NCBI GenBank assembly: GCA_039090855.1 | Contig: CM077010.1 | Location: 44,968,905-45,032,904 of the forward strand | Direction: 5' to 3' | Source: Macrothele yani | Taxonomy: Eukaryota; Arthropoda; Arachnida; Araneae; Macrothelidae | Length of the DNA stretch: 64,000 nt | Shown: one piece after another, positions 10,964-22,119 of the stretch | How the letters are laid out: the number at the start of each line of letters is the position of its first letter | Numbering within the stretch: the first letter of the stretch is position 1 | Notes under the pieces: generated by a model | What the model saw: the letters and a program-made list of their open reading frames with translations, nothing else | What the model was told of the DNA's origin: nothing | The model's database searches: none | Position numbers and translations under genes: made by a program

Positions 10964-11070
10964 CTTGGCGGGTGAGTTTGACATCGTGAGACATGCAAAT
11001 GATTCATGTATCACGCTCGGCAGCACATCTGACGCCACCAAGGAAGGGACGTAGCGCTGTGTCTGACAGG

Positions 11071-11080
11071 CTATATAAGG
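11071..11080 (+). promoter_or_regulatory. TATA box candidate of Tc1-like element
   Basis: CTATATAAGG lies ~75 bp upstream of the transposase ATG at 11151, in a locally GC-richer stretch. The position suits an RNA polymerase II core promoter. There is no further support. Confidence 0.4.
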
Positions 11081-11150
11081 TCCTCCCGTTGCGCGTGCTT
11101 GCCATTCTGACTCGTGCTGCTGTGTTGGCTGCATCCTTTGCAAGTGAAGT

Positions 11151-12185
11151 ATGCCTCGGAGAAAAGTTCGGATGCAATTCGAGCAGTTGGAGGAGTTTGA
11201 GAAGGGCCGCGTCTTCGGTCTCCGGGAAGCGGAATGGTCTTTTCACCGGATTGCGCGCCATACCTGTCGTGCAGATATCACCATAGCACAATGTTGTCGG
11301 CATTGGATAGAACAAGACACGGAGCAGAGACAGGAAGGGACAGGGAGACCAAGACGAACCACGGAGAGAGAGGACCGACGTGTTGTGCGACATGCGCGGA
11401 GTGACCCAACAGCCACGATTGCGGATATTCAGCGAGCAGTGCTGCCCTCTATGCATCGTTCGATTAGTGCCATCACCATTGGCAAACTGCTGAACGACGT
11501 AGGGCAACACGCACGCAGACCGTTAAAACGACTTCCCTTAACACCATCGCATCGTCGCCAAAGACAGCAATGGTGTCGTGCCAGACTGTCATGGAGCCAA
11601 TCAGAATGGCAGCGGGTAATCTTCATTGACGAGTCCCGCTTTTGTCTTGGAAGAGACGACCAGAGAATCCGTGTGTGAAGGCACCGTGGTCAGAGCCAAG
11701 ATTTACGGTTTGTTGTCGAGCGTCACACGCTCAGAAGACTTGGCGTCATGGTGTGAGATGCAATTGTCTACGATGCCTGATCACCTTTGGTTTCCATTAC
11801 AGGCACTTTGACAGCTCAACGTTACGTCAATGAGGTCTTGCAACTAGTGGCCCTAACTTTTCTGAACGCTCACGCCGGTACGATTTTCCAACAGGACAAC
11901 GGTCGTCCGCATACTGCTGCTGTCTCGAGAACTTGCTTTCAAGGCACTGACACTCTGCCATAGCCAGCCGCAATCGCCAGACCTATCGCCGATTGAGAAC
12001 GTGTGAGATGCTGTTGGGCCCGCTATCGACACTCCACCCTACTGCACAATCTGCAGGAACGGCTTGAGAAGATTCAAACTGCATAGGATGGCTTATCGCA
12101 GGACACCGTTAGGAACGTGTAAAACTCCATGCCGAGACATCTGGTATGCTGTGTGAGCAAACATGGCGGCCCGACGCCATACTGA
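11151..12185 (+). pseudogene. Tc1-like (DD34E) transposase, full length but broken
   Basis: Starts MPRRKVRMQF, the usual start of this Tc1-like subgroup, and reads open for 175 codons: first helix-turn-helix (~20-60), GRPRRT AT-hook-like motif (~65-70), second helix-turn-helix (~80-120), then FIDESRFCLG with the first catalytic Asp at ~residue 162. A stop follows RIRV (11678). Further on, in shifting frames, come GVMVWDAIVYDA, GTLTAQRYVNEVLQ, FQQDNGRPHTAA (second Asp intact), a damaged SPDLSPIE region read as ARPIAD with a stop where the Glu is expected, and the C-terminal GGPTPY plus TGA. Length fits ~340 residues. At least five stops or shifts make it inactive. Terminal inverted repeats were not resolved. 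Confidence 0.9.
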
Positions 12186-12510
12186 GAGACACTATTTATT
12201 GGTGTGTAGCTGAATAAATATTGTTCATATTAGTCTCAATGTTTAATCATTGATTGCTCCTGGTATCATTTACCGTCCTCCCGAATAGCACTGCAATCAG
12301 ACACATCTTTCAGGGTGCAACTATATGTTTGATGATGTGTGTATCTAATGAATTTACGATATTATTCGACAGCATCCATGTAACGATCAAAGCCTGGAAT
12401 GTTTAAAAAGTTATACCTGGGATTATGACGAATTTATTTTCATGAATGATTTCCGTCAAGATATTTTTATTTTGGTGTTCAATTACCCTTTACTTTGTGA
12501 AAACAGAAAT

Positions 12511-12645
12511 CTTCCCTTGACGGAGATAGAACCCGCATCCTTCTGCTAGGGAGGCGAATGTTTTCCCAATTAAGCTTTACCAATGGAATTTATCACTGCA
12601 GCTATGCCGTTACGGCATATACCTCACTTTTGCAGTATGTCACAT
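12511..12645 (-). mobile_element. tRNA-derived SINE (family 2), divergent
   Basis: On the minus strand, TGTGACATACTGC (leader) is followed by GCTTAATTGGGAAAAC (A-box-like) and GCGGGTTCTATCTCC (B-box-like). The arrangement and spacing match the family 2 copies at 3.9-4.5 kb. The body is missing or unrecognisable. Confidence 0.6.
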
Positions 12646-12661
12646 ATAAAAACAGCAGGCA

Positions 12662-12814
12662 GCCCCGGTGGCCAAGTGATCTAAACGATGGCTTCAGATC
12701 ATTCCTCTGAGATGGGTACGGTTTCGAATCTCGGTGAGGTGTGGATGTTGTGTTTGTCTCACGGCCCTGGCTCTCACCCTTCCCTGAAACGAGTGGACCT
12801 AATTTAAGGACGAT
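12662..12814 (+). mobile_element. tRNA-derived SINE (family 1), 3'-truncated
   Basis: Head AGCCCCGGTGGCCAAGTGAT, B box GTTTCGAATCTCGG, body to TAATTTAAGGACG, where it stops at the junction with an oppositely oriented copy. It forms a tail-to-tail pair with 12815-13018. Confidence 0.82.
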
Positions 12815-13018
12815 ATTGAAGGTTTAACAACCACCGTGAGCAACGCAGTGGGCTATAAGCAGTTGCCCGTTCCTAATTTAGGGTCACTGGTTCCAGGGAT
12901 GGGAGAGAGCCAGTGCCGTAAGACAAACACAACATCCATCGGATTCGAACCCGGACCCATCTCGGACGAATGATCAGAAGCCATCGTTTAGACCACTGCG
13001 CCACCGACCGGGGCTGCT
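12815..13018 (-). mobile_element. tRNA-derived SINE (family 1), inverted partner
   Basis: Minus-strand copy with body words GGTTTAACAACCACCGTGAG and TCACTGGTTCCAGGG, B-box complement GATTCGAACCCGG, and head complement CCACTGCGCCACCG. It lacks the poly-A tail at the junction. A few bases are deleted between CATCCAT and CGGATTCG. Confidence 0.85.
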
Positions 13019-13230
13019 GAAATAACGTTCGGTAACAGTTTAGTAAAATAAATTGTTGTGTAACAACAAAATTGTGTAAAATCTGTGTCACTTCTTGGGA
13101 TAACATTCAAAAATCAGATTTCAGCAATGGTTTTGACTACTTCCATTACTCATTTTTGTTACATCGAAATTTTGTGCATGTTATTTTAATGCTGTCGGGA
13201 AAAATTCATAGCATAAGAAAGGAGAAAAGA
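13019..13230. repeat. Dispersed repeat, unexpanded relative of the 41-43.7 kb array locus
   Basis: The stretch from TTTAGTAAAATAAATTG through CAGCAATGGTTTTGACTA to ATTCATAGCATAAG aligns with both flanks of the ~84-bp satellite (40990-41055 and 43690-43800). In this copy only one monomer-length segment (~60 bp, about 13063-13120) lies between the flanking parts, where the other locus holds ~2.6 kb of tandem copies. Confidence 0.7.
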
Positions 13231-14100
13231 CTTTTCTCTTACTCTTTTGGTCTGTGGAAGGAAGTAACGCAGATGGTTCTGCAACTGAATAAATGAAAGC
13301 TACTAACTTCGCTAAAAATCACTTTTTTCTCAATGGTTTCTCCTGTTGATAATGAGTAACAATAATTATCTGACACCTTTAGAACCCTAAACCGAAATAT
13401 CGCTGTCATCTTCAATAATGAGAAATTTAATTTATCGAAAAAAAACCGTAGTGCAGTTTTCTGCTTCTACTTACATAACACGACAAAGTATTTCTTTTCT
13501 CTCATTTAATCCATATTGAAAATAGCGCGAAAAAAATCCCGCGGCACGCTGCAGATAAATTATTAGTTCACATCCGTGAAGCAAGCAACACAGTGCATTC
13601 TATTAGAATCCTTTTGCTGTGGGATATCAGTTACGTCAAGAAAGCCCGTAGGCATAAAGGACGGAATCTGCATCAGTAGAGTTCCATTGTTGCTCGGTCT
13701 TGCGCGACATATTTGCACGACGATATCATTGCCTTACTGCTGCTTTATAACAGCGAATATTCCATTGCAACATCCTTTATCTCCTCTATTTTTGGAGTTT
13801 TTTCTCACCGTATACTGACTGAGAATGTCCTATGATTTCTTGTATTTTTCGAAGCTCTTGAAAAATCGCATGTCTGGGGAAACAATTTTTATTTCCTACG
13901 TGTGAAAAATATTTTATGTCCTTACGAATCTCCAATGAAGATATTTTAAAGTTTGGCTTTTTTTTTTTATCTCGAGCTAGGATTACGCTTTAGAAAATTT
14001 TTATATTTACGCCTGGGAAGAAGGGATGGGGGGGGGGGCGGGTTGATTTGAGCTAGTGAGTTACCAATCTGCGCCTGCGGCATGGTAAAAGTATTTAGCG
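13231..14100. other. No recognised feature
   Basis: AT-rich with a G-run at about 14029-14038. An 80-codon plus frame (13576-13818) has no motif. Nothing else seen. Confidence 0.4.
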
Positions 14101-14286
14101 TTTTTTTTTTTTTTTTCTTTTTTGATTGGAGGTTTAACGACTACCGTGATCAACTCAACGAGCTATAAGCAGTCGCCCGTCCCTAATTGGTAAGACAAAC
14201 ACAACATCTATGCTTCACCGGGATTCGAACCTGGACCCCTTTCGGACGAATGATCAGAGGCCATCACTTAGACCACTACGCCACCT
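14101..14286 (-). mobile_element. tRNA-derived SINE (family 1) with internal deletion
   Basis: Starts with a T-run (poly-A tail of the minus strand) followed by family body GATTGGAGGTTTAACGACTA. About 45 bp of body (the GGTCACTGGTTCCAGG block) is missing between CCCTAATT and GGTAAGAC. The B box (complement GATTCGAACCTGG) is present. The head ends at CCACTACGCCACC, slightly 5'-truncated. Confidence 0.87.
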
Positions 14287-15168
14287 GTATCTCTTTATCC
14301 AGAGATTTTATTTCACAAATCTTAGTAATGGTGTTAATTATTTTTTTACGAATGAATGATTGTTAAGATTAATTTGTGAAAATGTCACTTTTAAGAATCT
14401 GATTTATCTACGATCTTTTTATTTTCGCTCACGGTCCACGAGACATAATTTGTTTTGTTTTTTCCGTCCAGTTTTGTATTTCTTTTCTATTTCTTAATGG
14501 GGCAAATTAGTTTTTTTTGTGATTAAATGATTAAGCGAAAGCTTATTTCTTTTTCATTGTAATCTTCAATTTTTAATTAAATTTGATAAAGGACGACTAA
14601 TTAATTAACTGATTTATTACAAATTCCATGATTTCGCAAGCGTAAGGAACCTCTGTGAGAAATTCCCTAACTGTGGGCTGCTCAGGCGCATTGAAACTTT
14701 GAGGCATTTTTTCTCAAGTAGATTTTCCAGTGAACTTTGTAACGAGAGAGCTTCATTATTCTTTCATGTTTCGTGAGACAATTTTATTTTGGTAAATGCA
14801 TTTCTCAATTTATTAGCTCATGAATGTATTAGTTAATTCTTTTCCTGAACAAATTTGTCATGATTAAATTTGTTGCCTGCCTACTTCATTTCTCCATAAC
14901 ATAATTAAGGAAGAACGGGGAGGAAGTGCTATGATGATATGCAACTCAACAAAATGCGTTCGCTTTTTCTAAGGACTTTAAAACCTTAGACCTAAACTAG
15001 AATGTGGAAGCACCTGAGAAAACGCTAATGTAAAACTAAAATGTTTTCATTTGGCAAAGTAAGTCATAAGAAGAAAACAGCCGGCTTTCTTATTTATTTA
15101 GTACACGGTAATTTATTTTTGCTCATGATACGAGTGATTGATTCTCTTATGTATGTATTAATCGGTGA
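14287..15168. other. No recognised feature
   Basis: AT-rich DNA, many TTAATTAA-like words, no open frame of note and no repeat recognised. Confidence 0.4.
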
Positions 15169-15169
15169 G

Positions 15170-15187
15170 AGAGAGAGAGAGAGAGTA
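15170..15187. repeat. (GA)n microsatellite
   Basis: About nine GA dinucleotides, immediately left of the large minisatellite. Confidence 0.9.
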
Positions 15188-15268
15188 GGGAGAGTGGCGT
15201 TAAATTAATACATTACCTGCACAGCTGGGATATTAGGCCTAATCAACTAGAAAATCATGTGACTAAGG

Positions 15269-16745
15269 GTGGGAGTTTCATTTTGCTGTTAGACACTCAT
15301 ACCTAAGTGCCGAAGCTCTTGTTTTGCTTTTAGTCACTCATGCTTAAGTGTGAAAGCTTTTTGTTTTGCTTTTAGACACTCATCTCTAAGTGTGAGAGCT
15401 GTTATTTTGCTCTTAGCCACTCATTCATAGATTTGGGAGCTATTATTTTGCTTTTAGTCACTGAACCCTAAGTACAGGAACTTTTATTATGCTTTTAGAC
15501 ACTCATATCTAAATTGGGAGCTTTTATATTGCTTTTGGTCACTCATCCCTAAGCGTCGGAGCTTTAATTTTACTCCCATGCTTAGTCACTCATGCCCAAA
15601 TCCCATGCTTAGTCACTCATGCCCAACTTCCATGCTTAGTCACTCATGCCTAACTCACACACTTAGTCACTCATGCTTAAGCGTGGGAGTTTTTGTTTTG
15701 CATTTAGTGTCAGGGCTTTTATTTGTTTTTGTTTTGCATTAGTGTCGGAGCTTTTATTTTGCTTTTAGTCACTCATCTTTTAGTGTCAGAGCTGCTGTTT
15801 TGATCTTAGTCACTCATTCCTAGGTATCGGAGCTTTTATATTGCTTTTGGTCACTAATCCCTAAGTGGCGGAGCTTTTATTTTGCTCCGACACTTAGTCA
15901 CTCATGCCTAACTCCCATGCTTAGTCACTCATGCCCAACTCCCATGCTTAGTCACTCATGCCCAACTCCCATGCTTAGTCATTCATACCCAACTCCCATG
16001 CTTAGTCAATCATGCTTAAGCGTGGGAGTTTTTGTTTTGCATTTAGTGTCAGGGCTTTTACTTGTTTTTGTTTTGCATTAGTGTCGGAGCTTTTATTTTG
16101 CTTTTAGTCACTCATCTTTTAGTGTCAGTGCTGCTGTTTTGATCTTAGTCCCTCATTCCTAGGTATCGGAGCTGCTGTTTTGATCTTAGTCACTCATTCC
16201 TAGGTATCGGAGCTTTTACATTGCTTTTGGTCACTTATTCCTAAGTGGCGGAGCTTTTATTTTGCTCCGACACTTAGTCACTCATGCCTAACTCCCATGC
16301 TTAGTCACTCATGCCCAACTCCCATGCTTAGTCACTCATGCCCAACTCCCGTGCTCAGTCACTCATGCCTAACTCCCATGCTTAATCACTCATGCCTAAG
16401 CGTGGAAGTTTTTGTTTTGCATTTAGTGTCAGAACTCTTATTTTGCTTTTAGTCACTCATGCCTAAGTGCGTGAGCTTTTTGTTTTGCATTTAGTGTCAG
16501 AACTCTTATTTTGCTTTTAGTCACTCATGCCTAAGTGCGGGAGCTTTTTGTTTTGCATCTAGACACTCATCTTTTTGTGTCAGAGCTGCTGTTCTGATCT
16601 CAGTCACTCATTCCTAGGTATCGGAGCTTTTATTTTGCTTTTAGTCACTCATCACTAAGTGTCGGAGCATTTATTTTGCTTTTAGTTACTCATCCCTAAA
16701 TATGGGAGGTTTTTTTTTTTCATGCTTTTCATTACTCATCCTTAA
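15269..16745. repeat. Large compound minisatellite (TTAGTCACTCAT array)
   Basis: The core TTAGTCACTCAT recurs throughout, in two interleaved unit types. A ~42-bp unit has GGAGCTTTTATTTTGCTTTT followed by the core and CCTAAGTGTC. A ~27-bp unit is the core followed by GCCCAACTCCCATGC. Runs of the short unit (15590-15665, 15895-16010, 16265-16385) alternate with runs of the long unit. Blocks repeat at a higher order: GCTTAAGCGTGGGAG at 15674 recurs at 16014, a 340-bp step. No coding capacity. The compound pattern suggests unequal exchange acting on an already mixed array. Confidence 0.93.
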
Positions 16746-16914
16746 TTTACAGCCACTCGTTGTAGGAAACAAACGAAGATCTCCGTACTACAAATCGAAG
16801 CTCGGACGGTTAGACAGAAGCTCGTGGCTCTGACGATGCGACAGCATTAGCAGTCCTCATGAAAACGTTTGATCAGTTTGAACTGAATCTCAACAATGAT
16901 CATGATGATCATAT

Positions 16915-17216
16915 GTAGAGGATTTTAGGAAGGGAGTGTCTGACCCCAGGTCTTAAACAGCCCATAGAAATAGGAAGCTAGGAGATTTGGGCTAGCGTGC
17001 CCGATAGGAAAGTGATATGAAAGCGAAGTAGAAAGGGGGAGGAAGACGCCCTTGTTTGTTACTGCGGGACTAGTACCCGGGGACCGACGGCTTAACGTGC
17101 CCATCCGACGCACGACGGATATTTAGTGGATCGAGGGTTCGTACCTGCCTGGGATCGAACCTGAGGTCCTTTCCGTGACAGTCACAAACGTTGCCCACTA
17201 GCCCACCCGCGGGTCT
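16915..17216 (-). mobile_element. tRNA-derived SINE (family 4)
   Basis: On the minus strand the head includes GGTGGGCTAGTGGGCAACG (A-box region) and CAGGTTCGATCCCAGG (B box), followed by ATATCCGTCGTGCGTCGGAT and GGGCACGTTAAG. The same head-to-body order occurs on the plus strand at 45162-45587, confirming a family. The 3' end towards 16915 has no clear A-tail. Confidence 0.72.
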
Positions 17217-17895
17217 GCAATCTCAACACAACTGAGAGTAGGATTTTGTACTAACAATTTCGAACAAAAAAGTCAGTTTTCTTTCAGATATTTTCTTCAA
17301 TGGTACATTTCTTAATGGGATGTCAATTGCATAATAGGATATTTTTTTTTTTCATAGAATGGTTTTGTTCTCTTTATTCTAATATACGGCGATAGTTCTA
17401 AAGGAAAAATTAATTAAATGCAGATTTCTTTCGAAATGAAGGAAATAAGTAAACGGCGAAATTTAAGATAGCTCAGTTAATTAAACTTTAGTATGCAGCA
17501 TCGTTAAAAATCCTAAATAGCATTTTTTTAAAAACTTATCCCAAAACGAAAACCCATAAAATTCATTACAGAGCGTTTTTATTAAACATTAATTTTCACA
17601 GGACCGTCATTCGAATGACAAATTAATTTTTCAATCTACGGAGCTTATTTTTTGCAATAAAGGGTTTATATGTAAAGTGATGTCTTTTTGCGCAGTATAA
17701 TTTCAAAAAGTAAGAGGATTTTTAAATTATTTTTAGAACAGTTCGAAATTTAAAAAGATGATTTTTAAACACGGTTAAATCTCGCAAGATTATTTTAGAC
17801 TAACATCTATTTCATAGTTTGTTTTTCGTTAAAGTCAAAACGCACTATATGATCAAAAGAATCCAGACACGCCTTTTGAGTGGCGGATTTGCCGA
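17217..17895. other. No recognised feature
   Basis: AT-rich sequence without recognisable coding or repeat structure. Confidence 0.4.
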
Positions 17896-17899
17896 TATC

Positions 17900-18600
17900 A
17901 CAGCCATGGCCTATACAGTTATAACAAGTTAGTAAAATCATGCAATGCATTGATTATGATACGCTTTCCAACATACTAGAAATCATAGGAAAATGCCTTG
18001 GTTTTGAGGGGACTAAGCTATGGGTATAACGTTTGAGGTTCACATATATCAAAATTAAATCCCTTTGTGTCCGTGTTACCTATTTATATTATCAAGAGCT
18101 ACCACACATAAGCCGTTTTATAATTAAAAATCCCATCTCAACCGGGCAATTTTTACGGAAGTTATCGTGCGAAAATAATGGCTAACGAATCTCACGCATG
18201 CGCACTGCACTCAAGTGATGACAAAAACATTTCTGGCGAAACTGCTACCAATGTCGTTACGGGACAATTCATTGTATTTCGTCGCAATCGAAGCATTTTT
18301 AAGCATGTTATCACGCAGAAGGGCAGTAGAAAAATTCATTAATATCTCTTGCGAAAAACATCTGCGCTGCGTCGTGGGTGAAACATCTGCTATTCCTAAA
18401 GCTTTAAGAAAATTCTCGTACGTTATGGGTAACCTAAGACAGTTTTCTGCCATTTAAAGTAAGAATTGTTACCGAATATACGCAAAAATCACAAATTGTG
18501 AACGTCTAAATCGAAAAATTGTGAGCGTCAAAATCGAATAATTAAGTAAGCGACAATGCCGAAGGACGGGAGTATATACTCCGTTCCTATATCTTAAAAT
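17900..18600. repeat. Unclassified dispersed repeat R (left part, split by Tc1 element)
   Basis: Contains the family opening AATCATGCAATGCATTGATT and CGCTTTCCAACATACTAG, and the later words GTCGCAATCGAAGCATTTTT and ATCACGCAGAAGGGC. The same words open and fill the copies at 20341-20850, 22120-23025 and 55860-57075. It is degraded and probably continued into 20085-20340 before the Tc1-like element at 18619-20033 inserted nearby. Confidence 0.6.
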
Positions 18601-18618
18601 GTAGTGTATTGACTAATA

Positions 18619-20033
18619 CACTGCTGGCCACCCAAAATGCAGCACCAAGAAGGACACGAGATAGCAAAGCCAGATTTACTGGACACATAACAACAGATAC
18701 AAAGATGAAACGATTGAGCTTACAGGCGCGTGCGACTTGCGAAACACGCAGACATCAATAGTTCGTGTGGCCCTCATGGCTGGCAATAACTGCCGCTACA
18801 CGCCGCGGCATCGAACAAAAGAGGCTTTGGATGTGGGCTTGGGGTATGTTGGTCCAGGCGGCTTCCACACGCTGCCACAGTTCATCAGGCGTAGCCACGA
18901 GTGGTGCTTGCCGAGCCACTCGGTTGCCGATCAGCGACCAGACGTGTTCGATGGGCGACATATCGGGAGAACAGGCAGGCCACGGCAGCAGTGACACCTG
19001 GTGAGCCGTGAAGAATTGTTGCACGATGCGTGTCACGTGCGGGCGCGCATTGTCCTGTTCAAACGTGGCCGCTGGCAGGTCCTTCAGGTAAGGGAGGACT
19101 ACAGGCTCCAAAACGTCGGAGATGTAGCAGTGGCTGTTCAGTGTATCGGCGATGCGTACCAGAGGGATCCGGGTTTCATATCCAATTGCGCCCAAACCAT
19201 AACGCCAGGCGACGGACCGGTATGGCGATGCATAATGCAGGCGTCATATTGTTTCTCGCCGCAGTGCCGCCACACGCGGATCCGACCATCGTGGTGTTGC
19301 AGGCAGAAGCAGAATTCGTCGGAGAAGACAATGTCGTGCCATTCCGTAGTCCAGGTGCGGCGTTCAACGGCCCACTGCCGCCGCACTCGCCGGTGGTGTA
19401 ACGTCAGTGGTAATCGGAGCAATGAGCGCCGTGCAACAAGTCCCCGCTCCTGCAGACGACGTCGTAGGTGCGTGCTGACACAGGTTGTTGTGCAATACAC
19501 CCTAATTCTTGCGCTAACGTTCGTGATGTGGCGGTGCGGGCGGTCAATGCCTGCCGCACAACATGCCGGTCCTCTCGTTCGGGTGTGTTCCGCGGCTTCG
19601 GCAATCGCTCACGTCTGTCCGTCCGTCCCTCCTGCACCCACCCATTCCATACTCGTTTCACTGTGGCTGAATGTCGTCCCACACGGGCGTCGATGTCTCG
19701 GTACGATAAACCGCTGTCGCGATAAGCCACTATTCGTCCTCTGTAGAACTCCGAAACGTACTGGAATGACTGCCGTATTCTGCGACGAGGCATCAAGAAG
19801 CTTTCCTCGCACAGGTCCGGCAGCACAACATACTTCCGCCACTTTTACCCAGCCTTCTGTGCACCCTTCTTATAGTGCTTCTCGGTGGCGTGCCGGGCGC
19901 ACATGATTTGCATATGCGCATATGACTTGCGATGCTAATCGTTTGCATGTCCTCTCGCTGGCGACGCATGCTGCAAATTTTAGACCAATCGGATGCTTAC
20001 TTCTTGGTGTTGTATTTTGGGTGGCCAGCAGTG
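18619..20033 (-). mobile_element. Complete Tc1-like transposon with 34-bp terminal repeats
   Basis: The terminal inverted repeat begins CACTGCTGGCCACCCAAAAT at 18619, with its inverted partner ending at 20033. The first 34 bases match with two differences. TA dinucleotides flank both ends (18617-18618, 20034-20035), the TA target duplication typical of this superfamily. The 1,415-bp length and single minus-strand transposase frame fit a complete Tc1-like element. Near-identical ends suggest one of the younger insertions here. Confidence 0.93.
18755..19793 (-). pseudogene. Tc1-like (DD34E) transposase with two frameshifts
   Basis: Starts MPRRRIRQSFQYVSEFYRGR, the helix-turn-helix DNA-binding region. 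It passes a GR-type linker and second helix-turn-helix (EREDRHVVRQAL). A frameshift falls near residue 110-125 (about 19404-19500). The middle frame has IVFSDEFCFCLQHHDGRIRVW (first catalytic Asp) and GVMVWAQL. A second frameshift (~19140-19195) leads to ATFEQDNARPHVTR (second Asp), SPDMSPIEHVW (third acidic residue, Glu) and the C-terminal GHTNY before the stop. All three catalytic residues survive. The FCF in place of the usual SRF after the first Asp is a change, but the two frameshifts alone inactivate it. The TIRs could still be substrates for a related active transposase. Confidence 0.92.
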
Positions 20034-20084
20034 TAATTCGATTATTCGATCGGACGGTTTCTTTGCACTTCGCTCTATGGTTCT

Positions 20085-20850
20085 GCCCAAAAGCATACTG
20101 AACTGAATCGAAATGAAAGTAATTTCTACGTGAGTTATCCTGCGTGCAGACAAACCCTCCTTTTTATCTTGCCTATTGACTCGTTAAGTATACTTCCGGA
20201 ACAATATACTAAAGTTTTATCGCAATAGAAGCATTTTACTCAAGTTATTACTCAAGTTATGAAAATAACGCCTGTGGAATAAATCTTGCTCCTGTGTCGT
20301 GACGTTTAATCCCATTTCGATGCTATTAAACAGAATTGGATCAGTATACCTCCGGAATAACATAATAAATTTTTGTCGCAAAAGAACAATTTTGTACGCA
20401 TTCCAACCGTAGGTTGAAGAAGCGTATATGCTCCAGGTTTGTCCGTCTGTCTGTCCGCACGATAACTCGCGTACAAATAGTTCGATTTCGATAAAATTTT
20501 AGGATGATGTACGGGACAACCTGCGGACGAACCCTATTGAAAATGGGTGAAATGGGGTCAAAGGTCAAGACGTAGGAGCGGAATCTATTCCATCGTCCTT
20601 ATGCGCTATAACTTACGTAGAAATGCTTCTATTGCGACAAAACTTTAGTATGTTGTTCCAGATGTATACTGAACCAATTCTGTGTAATACAATCGAAATG
20701 GGGTCAAAGATCAGGGCACAGGAGCGAGATTTATTCCACAGCTTTTATCCTCATAACTTAGGTAATGAATTCTGATATGTTGGAAAGCGTATCATAATCA
20801 ATGCATTGAACGAATTTATTAACTTGTTATTCAGGTTATGAAGATAATCG
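20085..20850 (-). repeat. Dispersed repeat R, minus-strand copy
   Basis: From 20396 the minus-strand copy ends with the family's terminal word (CCAACCGTAGGTTGAAGAAG, plus-strand reading), then GTCCGTCTGTCTGTCCGCA, two ~146-bp sub-repeats containing GGGGTCAAAGGTCA/GATCA, and the family opening near 20800 (CATAATCAATGCATTG). The part at 20085-20340 is a less clear sub-repeat. It mirrors the plus copies at 22120-23025, forming a large inverted pair. No coding capacity. Confidence 0.7.
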
Positions 20851-20859
20851 CTATGGAAT

Positions 20860-21320
20860 AAATCTAGCACCTGTGCCCTAACCAAAGAATATAAACGCTT
20901 CGCGTGAAGAAGCTCAACTCTCGTAGAGATAATGTAAAACAGGCGACAGCAGCGCCACCATGTAATGCGGCAACAGATGCTCTGCGGGAAAGTTAACATT
21001 CAGGCGCAAAAAGCGTAGGAGACACGGGACGGGAAGCCTATTTCACGGAAAGGAAGCTAAGCTTTAATCTGCGACTGTTTCCTTCGGTCTCATTGGGTCT
21101 ACTAAAGCATTTTTTTTTTGTTGTTCTTTTCTGAGTATCCCTCCTGTCCCTTCTTTTGGTGAAACAAATATATACATTAGCAATTAATATTATTTTAAGG
21201 AAATTTTAGCAGTTTTATTCTCACTTTAAGCACCGTAGTAATACCAGGTTGCTTGGCATGAATTTCAAATTTACAATATACCTTAAATGTCAAAAATGCT
21301 GAGGCTGGTTTCCCAGTAGC
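20860..21320. other. No firm feature
   Basis: AAGAATATAAACGCTT (20885-20900) and AGCGCCACCATGTAATGCGG (20953-20972) recur inverted, with changes, at about 21929-21946 and 22040-22062, so this block belongs to the inverted structure around the R repeats. Nothing coding. Confidence 0.35.
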
Positions 21321-21323
21321 AGC

Positions 21324-21357
21324 CATAATAATAATAATAAAAAAAAAAAAAAAAAAA
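21324..21357. repeat. (ATA)n / poly-A simple repeat
   Basis: Short ATA iterations pass directly into an A-run. This could be a retroelement tail, but no body is recognisable on either side. Confidence 0.8.
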
Positions 21358-21479
21358 GCAAAGACAACCGCAGTTTCCCAAAGCTACAATTTTTTTTCTA
21401 CCCTTCCGAAGTTTGTAAATTAAACGCACTGCGCTGAAGAAATTTTCTCAACAGATCGGAAAAACATCCGTTCGTATCT

Positions 21480-21600
21480 GAGTATGTTCGAACCTGGGCC
21501 GCTGGCGTGATAGCTGAGCTCTCTACCGACCGGATGGGCCGCTGGCGTGATAGCTGAGCTCTCTACCGACCGGACTAACTCGCCACGATTGAGTGTATGC
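21480..21600 (-). mobile_element. tRNA-like SINE head with internal 42-bp duplication
   Basis: On the minus strand, GTTAGTCCGGTCGGTAGAGA (A-box region) and AGGTTCGAAC (B box) are tRNA-like. Between them the segment with GCGTGATAGCTGAGCTCTCT (plus-strand reading) occurs twice in tandem, at about 21500 and 21542. The duplication lengthens the distance between A and B boxes by ~42 bp, which would be expected to weaken polymerase III transcription. Other copies of this family were not seen in the window. Confidence 0.6.
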
Positions 21601-22119
21601 TTAAAGCTGTCTGTTTGGTATGCATTGTGTAATCGAATGCTTCCCTCTTTCATTTTACAATATTACGAGGTATTTTTCATAAAAGTCAGTTTCATATAAT
21701 TGATAAATTAATTTTTTCAACGTAACGATAGCTTTTTTCAGCAAACGTTGTTTTAATGGTTTTCCAGGATATTTGTTTCAAACGGTTTCAGATTTGTTCT
21801 TGTTATTCATCCACTCCATTCCATGAATTGTTATTCATCGGAATGGAGTGGGTGTATTTCATGGCTGTAATATAAACGCAGATCTAGATGAGAACAACAA
21901 AACCTTTGAACAAAACGCCAACACACACAAGCGTTTATATTCTTTGAACACAAACACGCATGCTCAGTCTAACTCAGTCTGCTCGGCATCCTGCGGCATC
22001 AGCCTGTAATGTTGGCTTCTGTGTAGTAATTCTTTGCCGCATAATATAGTGGCGCTAGTTACGTCTCGCTGAGCCTTACCTTCTTATCAGTTAGATATTC
22101 TTTGCCCTAACCTTTGACC

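Noticed and set aside
19001..19906. 301-codon plus-strand frame
   Set aside because: It is the antisense shadow of the Tc1-like transposase on the minus strand. Family motifs are only on the minus strand.
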